Shown here: one piece after another, positions 54,052-63,993 of the stretch
How positions within the stretch are numbered: the first letter of the stretch is position 1
Layout: each line of letters begins with the position of its first letter
Origin: Guillardia theta CCMP2712
Lineage: Eukaryota > Cryptophyceae > Pyrenomonadales > Geminigeraceae
DNA length: 64,000 bases
NCBI RefSeq assembly: GCF_000315625.1
Contig: NW_005434520.1
Coordinates: forward strand, 63,330-127,329
Reading direction: 5' to 3'
Program-made: the position numbers and the translations under genes
The notes under the pieces: generated by a model
What the model saw: the letters and a program-made list of their open reading frames with translations, nothing else
Database searches by the model: none
Told to the model about the DNA's origin: nothing

Positions 54052-56511
54052 ATGTTTCAATTGGACTGTGGTCTTTTCAAGAGAAATTCTACATCTTTGC
54101 ATCAAGGACCACCAACGAAGAAGAGAAGAACAAAACAGAAAATTGAAATCAGTGATCCATCTTTGCAAATCTTGGAAGAATTTGCCAAAGAGGCAGACTT
54201 TGTCTACTCCAAGCGCAGTAAATGGCAAGGTGATGGCGATCTGCATTCGTTCTTGAATGGTTTTGGTTCAAGTGCCTCTGCCAAGTTTCCTGCACACATT
54301 CCTGCGCGTACATTCAGTGAACTGTGGGAAGAATTCAAGACAGAGCATGAATTTCCACCGGAATTCCAACCATCCTCTTTCACAGATTTTGAAGAAGAGA
54401 ATATCCAGCAACTGTTCTTGGAGAAGGCTAAAGGGCAAACAATACCTTTCCTGGACATGGCTCTGCGGAATTGGTTGAAAGGGATCGGGAAACCCGGACG
54501 CTCACACGAGGAACAATGGAAGAATTTTGCATACGTGTTCGATTCGCTTTCCAATAAGAAAAACAAGAACAACAAATTTACTTTGGAGAAATTTTTGTCG
54601 GGGTTTGTTTCTAACAGGAATTGTAAGCGTCAGCTTGCAAAAGAGCTTCGCAAAAACCTAAAACTTCAAAAGAAGCTAAAGTACATTGCCCGAAGCTATA
54701 TGCCGGATGTCAACGAGTCATGCGCGTTACTGCTGAAGGCGAATATGACCAAGGGCGCGTACAATATATTCTGGGGTGATGATGGCCGAATGCATCGTCT
54801 CGCGGTTCCATTCAAGAAAATAGGAAAATGCCGTGTGATGAAGAAGCTTTTCTTGAAGCAAGCTTTGAAAGTTTTTCGAACCGAACAAGGATGTCACGGA
54901 ACAGACCTTTCCGATTCTGTGAAATTGAAGATAGTGCAGAAGCATTTGCAACACAAAAAGAAGTTGCTGTTGATTTTCAACACAGACGCAACGGTTTTGG
55001 GGAAGTCACTTGGATCGGACACAAAACACACTGAAGTATCTATCACAGTCCTCGCACCTCGATCCGAATGCGATGACAGCGAAGAATGGAATGAAATCGA
55101 AGCTTGTGTCAGGCGGGCCCTCGATGCTGGGACCTTGATGATATTACCTGTGGGTGACAACGCCAAGAATATGGACTTCAATTTTTGGAAACCGTACGAG
55201 AACCCTATCATTTCGATTCTGAAGAATGGCATCACGATCGGAGACAACAATATCGAGATTCAAGTATTTTTCAGAGCAGACTTAGCAGGACACTATGGAT
55301 TGCTCGATCATGGTGGAGTTCACGATCGCAGCGGGAAGTTTTGTCTTCACTGTGAAGAGACAGCGCAAGCCAAGAAGGCAGGCAAATTCATTTTCCTTTC
55401 CGAGATCCAGCAGCAGGATTCTATCTCTTTGCGCGAATTCTGCAAACGTCATCGCCTTTTCCCCTCCGACATTGAAATGTTGCATGACATTGTACGCAGT
55501 GCTTGCGGTAATGGAGATCTTGCTCTGGCAGAAATGATTGAAGGCAGTGATTCGGGAGGGGGCGCACATGTTGAACAGCTTTTGAGCAAATGTCTGGAAG
55601 CGGGCAATCAGCAGGAGTTGAGTACATGCTTAGACAATCCAGACAAGCCTCTTCCTATTGGACTTGTTGTACCTTGTCTTCGTTTATGTAAGATTTCAAG
55701 AAAGTCTAGTCATCTTCAACAAGCTGACTTCCCGAGTTTGCATTTCCTCTACTGCGCACTTCATTTGAGGTTAAGATTTGTCAACTTGTTGGTGAACTAT
55801 ATTTATGAAGTCGCTGCCAATCAAGGCAAAGTGGCAGCGGTTAACAGAATCTTGCAGTCGTTTCAAGTCAACATGGAACTGAAAAATGACAAAGATCAAC
55901 AAAGACAGTTGAGCGGAAAGATGTGTAAACGGTTTATGAACGCTTTACCGCAAATCATAGATTTGCTGATTTCGAATGAGGTCACTCGTCAAGAGTGGAG
56001 AACTGCCCTTGATGAATGGGATCATGTCATCACGGTGCTCTCGTGTCAGTACTACGACAAAATTACTCGGGCAGATGCAGAAGAGTTGCCGTCTAGAATC
56101 CGGAGCTTTTGTGTAAAAATTGTCAAATTGATCGGAGATGTGAAGAGGCTGCAGTCGTTTTATTTTCATAGCCTCCTAATTGGGCACATCGGCGAACAAT
56201 TCGAGTATCTATACAAGGAGTTTGGAGTCCCCCTGGGACTTTTGAGCCTTTCTGCAATCGAAAAGCGACACGAAACAATGGGAAGACGATGCTACAAGAA
56301 AGCTATAGCAGAGATCAATTTGTACATGAGTGGAAAGAGTACTTCCGATTTGCATCCCGATGGACAACCCGATTCTAAGGCCTCACGATCGTTTTACACT
56401 CTAATGAATCTGCTCTTACAATCATACAACGATGAGACTGCTGAAGCTCTATTTCAGCACACAGTTCAGAACGTTGATTTAGCAGCGTTAAGAAGAAGTT
56501 TGGATGAATAA
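54052..56511 (+). CDS. Putative DDE transposase of unrecognised family (819 aa)
   Basis: Start chosen at MFQLDCGLFKRNSTSLHQGP because a longer frame upstream runs through the tandem repeat. N-terminal nuclear-signal-like KKRRTKQK. Middle: LLLIFNTDATVLGKSLGSDT (Asp about 312), LPVGDNAKNMDFNFW (Asp about 369), FFRADLAGHYGLLDHGG (Asp about 410) and KFCLHC with Cys/His spacing as in several cut-and-paste transposases. C-terminal part: LGLLSLSAIEKRHETMGRR with Glu about 737. The order Asp, Asp, C..C, Glu plus location inside an element with inverted ends suggest a DDE transposase. I cannot place it in a named superfamily. Intronless, intact. Confidence 0.55.
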   Translation: MFQLDCGLFKRNSTSLHQGPPTKKRRTKQKIEISDPSLQILEEFAKEADFVYSKRSKWQGDGDLHSFLNGFGSSASAKFPAHIPARTFSELWEEFKTEHEFPPEFQPSSFTDFEEENIQQLFLEKAKGQTIPFLDMALRNWLKGIGKPGRSHEEQWKNFAYVFDSLSNKKNKNNKFTLEKFLSGFVSNRNCKRQLAKELRKNLKLQKKLKYIARSYMPDVNESCALLLKANMTKGAYNIFWGDDGRMHRLAVPFKKIGKCRVMKKLFLKQALKVFRTEQGCHGTDLSDSVKLKIVQKHLQHKKKLLLIFNTDATVLGKSLGSDTKHTEVSITVLAPRSECDDSEEWNEIEACVRRALDAGTLMILPVGDNAKNMDFNFWKPYENPIISILKNGITIGDNNIEIQVFFRADLAGHYGLLDHGGVHDRSGKFCLHCEETAQAKKAGKFIFLSEIQQQDSISLREFCKRHRLFPSDIEMLHDIVRSACGNGDLALAEMIEGSDSGGGAHVEQLLSKCLEAGNQQELSTCLDNPDKPLPIGLVVPCLRLCKISRKSSHLQQADFPSLHFLYCALHLRLRFVNLLVNYIYEVAANQGKVAAVNRILQSFQVNMELKNDKDQQRQLSGKMCKRFMNALPQIIDLLISNEVTRQEWRTALDEWDHVITVLSCQYYDKITRADAEELPSRIRSFCVKIVKLIGDVKRLQSFYFHSLLIGHIGEQFEYLYKEFGVPLGLLSLSAIEKRHETMGRRCYKKAIAEINLYMSGKSTSDLHPDGQPDSKASRSFYTLMNLLLQSYNDETAEALFQHTVQNVDLAALRRSLDE

Positions 56512-56614
56512 ATTTTTTACTTCTCTGTCTGAATACTTTTACCATCACAACAGTTCACAACGCAGAGTTAAGAAATTTGGAAGAATAAAACTTTGGCCTT
56601 GTCTGCCTTGTTGC

Positions 56615-57760
56615 TTAGTAGTGTTCCGAGGGAGGGAAATTCCACATTAGCGCCTTGGTGAAGGATAACCTTACAATTTTTGTGAACTTGAAGGTGATCG
56701 CTGTTGCACATGCCGAACGCGGATTTTGAATTGGCATGAAAATTTGGATAGGGCCTTCGAGGTAGATGGATCCTCGAGCAGGCCCCAGGCTAAAAGGACA
56801 ATCTTTCAAGGGAACATTCAAGGCTTCTTTGAACAATGGAGTATGTAACAGATTTGCATCCAGAGTCCAGGCACATCGACGAGAATGGCGGTTTGAAATT
56901 CCTGAGCACAGCACCTTGCTTGTTTCTACAGGCATCTGTCTCAACAAATACAGTATCGCAGTAAAATCTTGAATTGGTACGGTGAAAGCAAGGCGATTTG
57001 CTTTTCTCGGATTCCATTTAGTGCATCCTCGCTTCACCAACCATATCTTCAATTCTTCTCGTATGACATTAAAAACATTGGAGATCTTGAAGAAGTTAAG
57101 CTCATCCTGAAAGTTCGCCAAATAACAATTGAGCATTGATTGTGTCAACCGAAATCCTTTGAAGTATTCTATGTGACAACGTTCTTTTTGCTGTACATTC
57201 TCGAAAAAGATCCATCCAACGACGCTTACAAGTGAGACAGGAGATGGAGGACCGGGGGCAACAAAAACACAAGGGAATGTAACATGGAAAATTCTCACGA
57301 TATCTGATATTGGAAACTCATCTGTATATATGCTCTGGAAACACTCATGTGATTGAATTCCAGCTAGCAAACTTGTGTACCTCCTGTCATTCATGATAGA
57401 CAACTTTTGGAAAACTTCCTCAATGATCGACCTATTATACAAAATGTAAACTTCTACTGACTGCTCTGTGACATGTTTTATGACTCCGTGCCGCTCCTTA
57501 CGATCGACGTCCAAGAACACAACGCCAAGAAAGGGTTTCAACGTAAGATCAACATTCCACATGGGCACATGGTACTTTGGAGGGTTTGGCAACGGAGGAG
57601 AAGCTTGCATGTCAGTTTGGTAGGTAAAACAAAGAGGGACTTGGACATTGTTAGGAATGTTTCCGGGCTTTTCTTGCAGCTGGACCCGTTTGTCCCTCTG
57701 TTCGTAATGTCTCCTACTGTCATCTGCAAGTTGAGCTGCCTTCCTTCGAACTCTTGCCAT
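56615..57760 (-). CDS. Second protein of the nested transposon (381 aa), unknown
   Basis: Starts MARVRRKAAQLADDSRRHYE with ATG at 57,758-57,760. Contains PLCFTYQTDMQASPPLPNPP, FLGVVFLDVDRKERHGVIKH, VSVVGWIFFENVQQKERCHI and AILYLLRQMPVETSKVLC. No family recognised. It converges on the 819-aa gene with a 103-bp gap, and both are intact, so it is probably a functional accessory protein of the element. Confidence 0.5.
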   Translation of the reverse strand: MARVRRKAAQLADDSRRHYEQRDKRVQLQEKPGNIPNNVQVPLCFTYQTDMQASPPLPNPPKYHVPMWNVDLTLKPFLGVVFLDVDRKERHGVIKHVTEQSVEVYILYNRSIIEEVFQKLSIMNDRRYTSLLAGIQSHECFQSIYTDEFPISDIVRIFHVTFPCVFVAPGPPSPVSLVSVVGWIFFENVQQKERCHIEYFKGFRLTQSMLNCYLANFQDELNFFKISNVFNVIREELKIWLVKRGCTKWNPRKANRLAFTVPIQDFTAILYLLRQMPVETSKVLCSGISNRHSRRCAWTLDANLLHTPLFKEALNVPLKDCPFSLGPARGSIYLEGPIQIFMPIQNPRSACATAITFKFTKIVRLSFTKALMWNFPPSEHY

Positions 57761-58014
57761 TCCTTTTCAGGCTGGTTGGACAGGGAGGGCACCGCCAACA
57801 TTTTAAGATTCAGAATTTTAAGAGTTATCAATTCTAAAGCTATAATTGCAATAGATTTGTACCAATTCCATGTTAAGCTTTGACAGTAAAATACATGTAA
57901 AAAAAGGTTTCAACCAAGTGTGAAAATCTTCAATAGAAAATTTCAAGAAACCTTCAAACAGAAATGACTACCCCCTGTTTCCCATGCCCCACCCCCCTTG
58001 AGAATTCCATTGAA

Positions 58015-58038
58015 ACTACCGCGGTTTGACCCCAGAAT
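58015..58038 (-). repeat. Terminal inverted repeat, right, of nested transposon
   Basis: Reverse complement attctggggtcaaaccgcgg then tagt. Confidence 0.85.
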
Positions 58039-58107
58039 GAACCGCGACATGCTTCGACTCATGAAGTCCGAGACAACGCTACCTGACTGAATGCTCGTCC
58101 TATCCAT
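58039..58107 (-). pseudogene. gag N-terminal fragment
   Basis: ATG at 58,107; MDRTSIQSGSVVSDFMSRSM, SR, then cut by the nested transposon; continues in frame at 52,709. Confidence 0.7.
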
Positions 58108-58156
58108 GTTTTCTTGAACAACTTCTTTCAACACAACAACTCCGAGAGGAAAACCA

Positions 58157-58171
58157 GGCCTTCGCGTACCA
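58157..58171 (-). other. Primer-binding site
   Basis: Minus strand tggtacgcgaaggcc, 3 nt from the 5' LTR; starts TGG as expected for pairing with a tRNA 3' CCA end. Which tRNA is not determined. Confidence 0.6.
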
Positions 58172-58174
58172 AAA

Positions 58175-58402
58175 TGTTAGGAAAACTTCCTAAAAGTATC
58201 TCTCGATCCAGTGTTGACACACGAAGTGATCCCGTCAAGAAACCAAAGAACAAGCGCGCGACAGCAATGCACAATTCAACGGCAATTTACTCCAAATCAA
58301 CGTTAGAGATAAAGAAAAGTAAGTAATCTAATTTCCTAAGAAACGAGACTGCCTAGGACACCTACTTAAGAAAGACAGGAAGTCAGTAAACATATCCTAT
58401 CA
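58175..58402 (-). repeat. LTR (5' LTR of minus-strand element)
   Basis: 228 bp, same sequence as 47,290-47,517. Confidence 0.95.
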
Positions 58403-58880
58403 GGGACATGTTCAGCTTGCGTGTAGGCAATTCCAAGATATGATCCAAAAAGCACACAACGAAGTCATGAAGAAGATCAAGGTAAGACTGCAGCAGAGCT
58501 GGAGGAAACAAAGGTTACAGGTCAATTCATGGTGGGACACTCCAATACGCATCGTGATGGAAGCGATGGGGACTTCAATGCACCGAGAAGGGCAATGGAT
58601 ACCAGACGGTTGCTGCTACTTTGCAAGCATCAAACGCATTGTCCTCATCGAATTTGCAAGGACATCGGAATATGACGGAGTCGAACAAACAAGTCTGGAA
58701 TGCCTGAAGAAGAAATTTCAGGAAAAGGAAGAGAAATATGCCCCCCTACGAGCAGAAATCACAGCTTTGCTACCTGACCATGAAGTGGAACAAGCAACAT
58801 TCATAGCAGGAGTGAAAGGATCGATCATGGAGAGGGAATGGCATCATTCCGTTCCAATCGGCCCCTTCTGGAATCTTTAG
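58403..58880 (+). pseudogene. RLE-type LINE C-terminus, right piece
   Basis: Continues the split zinc knuckle (HVQLACRQF) and then has WIPDGCCYFASIKRIVLIEF and KKKFQEKEEKYAPLRAEITA, followed by ATFIAGVKGSI, ending WNL at 58,880. A CCHC motif followed by PDG...K..VLIEF and K..KY..L is the layout of restriction-like endonuclease domains at the C-terminus of R2-type non-LTR elements. Confidence 0.6.
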
Positions 58881-59674
58881 TACCAGGGCGTTTTGTTTGT
58901 ACTGCCTTTAAAATACTTGTTCCAAAGCGTTGTGGTATTTGTACGGAGGTCCTCAGGGCTCCCCATACATGAGGTTGTACCACAAAAGTCCCTCATTTTC
59001 TGTGAGGTTCGCATGGGTGGTTTCAGATAGTTTAGAGAACCCGTACGTTTCCCTCCGTCAGAGTCAGGGTGGGGTGGATCGGATTCAAGGGAGGAAGGAT
59101 GAAATCTTAAAAGTATGGGCTCTCCGTACTGGAATTGGCGTCCAAAAGTATCATGTTCGATTACCGGTAAGTGGTCAAACAGCACCCACCCCTGTGGTCC
59201 ATAGCTCAATGACCCTCTCGCAAGGGAAATTTGAATCAAATTACTTTGACCAAAGCTAGTACCCCCTACCTTTGAAAAAGCCTGAGTAGATGGAAATCGG
59301 AAGGTAGGGGTGGGTCAATTCCCCAACCCCACACGCCTTCTGCTTGAGCCACGACAAGGAGCGATGGCCATGATACCATGAGGACGTGTTGCAATCGAAT
59401 TTTCATGCGTGTATGCTTCGAATCATGTTGTATTGTTGCATAGATACAAGAAGGGTCTTGAAAAGAACCTACCTTGCATGAATGCAGCTCTGTTGTGGTG
59501 ATGAACCAAGTGCAATGGATTCAAACTTCGATGTATGTCAACGCTTTTCGAAGTCAGGGAACATGTTGATCGTTAGCGAGATCTTGATTCATCTCAGCCA
59601 ATATCTAAGTCAACTGCTGTCAAAGGAACTGGGGGATATGGCCCATCAACTTTAGACTTGAATGACAGCCATCA
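58881..59674. other. Non-coding, LINE 3' region and repeat
   Basis: Starts with taccagggcgttttgttt, shared with 32.2 kb. The segment 59,255-59,335 contains gtaggggtgggt words like other repeat tracts here. No gene seen. Confidence 0.5.
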
Positions 59675-60046
59675 ATGTTATTATCAGAAAGAGAGCAGTT
59701 GCATCAACAAGCTGTGTTAGGCAAGTTACTGATTCTAATGCATGACTACATGTCTAGAATGTTTGTCAATCCAAAAGTTCTTGGATTGTTGCCGTGTCAT
59801 TGTGGATATCCTGGCCCATGCACTGATGCCCTTATTTGTCGAATCGCAAAGCTGCAAGTGAGCATTCGCCTCGTCTGTTTGTTAACAGGCATGCATGTAC
59901 ACAATGTAGCAACAAAAGATGAGTTTGAGGTCATTCAATTATCTACTGCCCGTCCCTTCCGCCCTATTTTGAAGCAATCCAAGACTGATACCCAAGAAGC
60001 AAGAAAACTTCTTGTATTTTGTGCGGTGTCACCCAGGTGGCAATGA
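59675..60046 (+). CDS. Hypothetical 123-aa frame
   Basis: Contains HDYMSRMFVNPKVLGLLPCH, CGYPGPCTDALICRIAKL and SIRLVCLLTGMHV. Composition is acceptable but no motif is recognised and no neighbour supports it; may be chance or repeat-derived. Confidence 0.2.
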   Translation: MLLSEREQLHQQAVLGKLLILMHDYMSRMFVNPKVLGLLPCHCGYPGPCTDALICRIAKLQVSIRLVCLLTGMHVHNVATKDEFEVIQLSTARPFRPILKQSKTDTQEARKLLVFCAVSPRWQ

Positions 60047-63000
60047 TCACATACTTGAACATCGGGGTTCAAATGCACAAGGAAGGATGGGCTTATTGAT
60101 CGTGTAGATGCAGTCCAGTAATGAACATGTCTATTTTCAATAAAAGATTCGAACTAGCATGCGCAGTGGCAAGGTTTCTCCTCTGTTGATCGACTTTCAA
60201 CAGAAACATGCAAGTCTTTTAGTACAAGCACGCATATGCCGCACATGTGTGTCCCAAGACATATGAATGTTTGGCATCATGTCAAAGCCTTGCCAACACT
60301 GAGGCCCTGGAAATTTGAACACATGTTCGAAAAGCCTGATTTTGTCAAAACTCATATTCATTTCATCAAGACTTCATACATGATCTCAACTCTACTCACG
60401 GAACATCTTCATCTGAAAATTTCGGCAATTGAAAGTTTACAAGGAATTCATCTGCACCGTAACAAATTTGACAGCCTCAGAGCAATGCATCAGCACTGCT
60501 CTCCTAATTGAAAACGCATCTGGCTTGAATTCTTTGCTGTTAATCACTGCGAAAAGTTTTCTCCCTTCTACATAGTGCATCAGACAGCCTGCTCTGAAGA
60601 AAAACTCTAAAGCTGAAATACTGTGCTAGGAATGTATTCGAGTCTTTGAAATCTTGCAGCAATCAAAGCTCACCGAGGATTTACATCTTGTTGATTTACA
60701 AGTTGTTGGTGGACATGAGAACAGGTTGACAAGTCACTGGCTCGACTCAAATACATTCACATCCAACACACTCCATAATTGTGCATGAGTAATGACGCTA
60801 CAATAATAACGATTTTGCCCCATCATCGCAAGGAGCAATAAGTGGCAAAATTGAACAACCAACATCAAATCACTTCTGTATACACCGATTTCATAGACAA
60901 ACCTACACCATGCATCAAATACTGATTTGGAATATGCTAACCTTGATCAAAACCATTCTCCGAAAAGCAACCATGGCATAGAAACATGTTGTTTGTAAGA
61001 GATGGAACCCTCATTCGTGCTTCTCTGAAGCATGACCATTGCAAAAATTTTCACAGGCACGGCGCGCGCCGGGGAATTACGGTGGGCTTGAGCGGGGAGA
61101 TGGCCCAAAATTGTGCGAAAAGGATTCTTTTCGTTAGATAATAATATTTCAGAACCTTTTTCAATCGCAGTACAAAATTTCAGAACCGTGAAATCAAAAT
61201 ATTTGAGAATAAGAACCCCTTTCGATACGTGAAAAATTCCAGAAGGGAATTGGAACGGAATGAGAATTTCAGGAGGCTAAGGGTGGATGACACGGAATGG
61301 GAAGGCATCAAGACAGCAGCAATCAAGCAACTGCTGGCGGTACAACATACGCTATGGACGGCAAGAAGGGTAAGAGAGTCGATGTAGTCCGATGGGGGCA
61401 GGCGCGGCTCACATTACGTTCGCTTGTTGGTTTTGGGGTTCTTTTTCCTGTGGGGCTCTGATACAGGCGTGGTAGAGTTTGAAGAGGGAAATGCACAGGG
61501 GTGGGTCCTGTAATACTAATTTATTTGTTTTAATGGTACAAATTACAATACTTTTAAGAGTCCAGCATTTTATGATGGTAGACCCCCCGAGCCCCCCCCC
61601 CCTCCCTTCAGCCCTCTCGCGATGGTGCAGGGATATGCACAACGCTAATCAATGACGAAGACGGATAGACCATCAAGATTCGAAGTTAATGTCGATGAGA
61701 TATCTTGATAGCACGGTCGTTGTGTTGCTTTTGTGAATACAATCATCATTATCGTAATCTAATCTTGCAAGTTCAGAATCAAGCACCATCCAAGTGTTGC
61801 TGTGATGATTTTTCATTCGCATAGTCGACAATGTTATGTTTTATCAATAAACAAATGCTTGAGATGTAAAGTATTGCACTAGATATCCAGTGCTGTTTGT
61901 CAAAGCAGCTCAACCTTCACTCGTGCCCTCACAAACAAGATGGGACAACGAGCATCCTGCTCTTGCCTCATCATAGTGTAATCAAGGATTTTGATTTTGC
62001 ATAGTTCAAGATATTTGATGTTAGAAATTTTGTGCCTCAGATTTACAGTATACATTTGAATGGGAGCGGCAACATGTTTCACGGGCATTGGCAAGGTGTA
62101 TGAACATCCAACTAGGGTCACGAAAGCATGAACTGAGCTGAGTGTACGTGTTCTATCAAGCACGATTCAAAGCTCATGGCCCTGCTTTGAAGCGCGGTTC
62201 GTTCGGAACCTTGCAACCTGCATGCTGTGGACTGATATGATGTTCAGAACTCTAGAGTGTTGTAGACAGTAGCAGCTTCGCATGCAGCGAGTAGCAATAC
62301 TCTGTAACACGATTGTTCTCGGTCAAGGCATCAACAGACGGTACGCATTTCATTAAGCATGATTTGGAATTAGTTTACTTGCAAGAGAACTCCTGTGCAC
62401 ATGACTCTGCAACTGCGCTGGAAAGTTGCATGCAGATCTCAGCATGATGATGTGACGCAGAAAAGCTCACTCCATACAGGTTGTCAACTCTCACGATGTA
62501 AGGATATGAAGTCAAGCTATGTATGCAACATTGAGATACGTTGCTTCAGAAGTGATCCACTGTCATGAATTCTCATGAATTCATTCAAATCGTCTTTTCT
62601 CCACATGTTGAGCACCAACAGCAAGTATTCGATACACTTAGATCATCCCTACATAATTTTCTTTTGTCGTAAAACTTGTCTGCTGTCGATATCGTCACGA
62701 GCATGTAATATCTTACATGTGTTCATTGTTCTGCTAGGAAGGAAGGTGCCAAGGAAAAAAATGCCGTGTTGCTTGTTCATGTGGATGCACGATGCTTACC
62801 TGATACACAAACATGAGAAGATCAATCTTCACTTGATCTCAGCCTCACCGTGATTCGTGATGGGATCTGTTTTTGAGAAACAGATTGCCGCTAACAGTTT
62901 GCACGTCTTCAACAATGTTGTTCAAGCTGGAATTGGGGTTCTAAACAATCTAGACAATATAACGTCTGTCATCAACCTGTATGTGGAGTAGCAATGCCAA

Positions 63001-63835
63001 CCTGAGTGCATCACCACATGTAATATGTGCAAGTGCAGCGTTGAAAAGGGCAGAGCTTTGGGCATCCTGATCCATGCACGATGACTGCTCGCCGGGAAGC
63101 AGGATCTGTCACTAAAGTATCAGAGTTGCAAAGTGAGCATGCATACCACTCAAACCCACCATCTTTGATTCTCATGTTTGACCTTTGTCACCATGTTGGT
63201 CTTGGCATCTTTCAGTAGCCTGATGGTCGCTGGATGGGCAACATTCATCATGCATCGAGAGGGAGGGATGGGTTGGGGATTCCTTACCACCCACCCCCTG
63301 ATCCCAAGATTGAGTGCCGTATCGACCACCCTCCTGTTTTAGGGAATTATGACACATGAGCAAGGGTGGGTACCTTACGTTAAAGTTCAAATTTTGAATA
63401 CACGCCTCTGACCAGGGGTTATGCCTGCTGTATCCAACAGAGAAAAGCATGGGTGGGTCGATAGGATTTTCGGTACTGTTCTTGTACCACGAAGGCGTGT
63501 AGAATTGATTTTATTGTCGTCATGCAGTACAGTTTGAATCTAAGAATAGCACGCCGCCGATACAAATTTCTGCATGCAAATACTTGGAATAAAAGGTTCA
63601 CAACCTACCCTTGCCCCAGCCAAGTCGCCCACCCGACCTACTCTTTTCCCATGGGAGAGTGAGGGTGGGGTCTACTCCAGGCAAGGGCAGAAGACCCCCA
63701 CTGCCCAGGCGCCATCAGGGGGGGAAGGACTGGTACAAATTGCAATTAGAGCCGTGTCCATGATTAGTACCAGAAGGACAGGATCGAGAATTAACTAAAG
63801 CTATAAGCGAACGTAATGGTCAAACCTGGTTCCCG
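60047..63835. other. Gene-poor AT-rich region
   Basis: Nearly 3.8 kb without a convincing coding frame. A gggtgggt-type repeat tract lies at 63,260-63,700. Dense ATG-containing words (catgca, gcatga) give no long frame. May include unannotated RNA or decayed repeat; nothing identified. Confidence 0.5.
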
Positions 63836-63946
63836 TCAGGGACCTCAACTTACTAGCATCGCGGTCCCGCTTGTCTGCCTTGTCAGCTACTAGGATGGGC
63901 TTAGGTCCGAGGCCCTCACGCAGAATACTGCCAATCTTCTCAGCCG
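63836..63946 (-). CDS. Possible GTPase exon (partial, runs to window edge)
   Basis: Minus strand, after a possible acceptor at tatatcgcgag: AEKIGSILREGLGPKPILVA then DKADKRDRDASKL. The word VADKADK resembles a G4-type (N/T/D)KxD guanine motif after a beta strand. Only one exon is visible and the other G motifs would lie off the window or in unseen exons, so the call is weak. Confidence 0.3.
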
Positions 63947-63975
63947 CTCGCGATATAAAAAAGTCTTGTCTCAGT

Positions 63976-63993
63976 CACGTGATGTGTCACGTG
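63976..63993. promoter_or_regulatory. Paired CACGTG (G-box/E-box) palindromes
   Basis: cacgtg at 63,976-63,981 and again at 63,988-63,993, 12 bp apart within a longer near-palindrome. Typical binding sites of bHLH/bZIP factors. Could belong to a gene to the right or to an intron of the putative GTPase. Confidence 0.3.

Larger units (their letters stand above)
52710..58038 (+). mobile_element. Unclassified DNA transposon nested in gag, 5,329 bp
   Basis: Ends are inverted repeats attctggggtcaaaccg(t/c)ggtagt, 23 of 24 bp, at 52,710-52,733 and 58,015-58,038. Flanks share aacc (caacc left, gaacc right), suggesting a 4-5 bp target duplication. Contents: a 262-bp tandem array, an 819-aa gene on plus and a 381-aa gene on minus, tail to tail. 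Its removal restores the gag reading frame. Confidence 0.82.
47290..58402 (-). mobile_element. Ty3/Gypsy chromovirus LTR retrotransposon, 11.1 kb including a nested transposon
   Basis: Two 228-bp LTRs identical by eye, 5-bp target duplication (gggac), purine tract beside the left LTR and a primer-binding site beside the right LTR, with gag and pol on the minus strand. Removing the nested 5.3-kb insert leaves about 5.8 kb, a normal size. Identical LTRs imply recent insertion. Confidence 0.95.
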
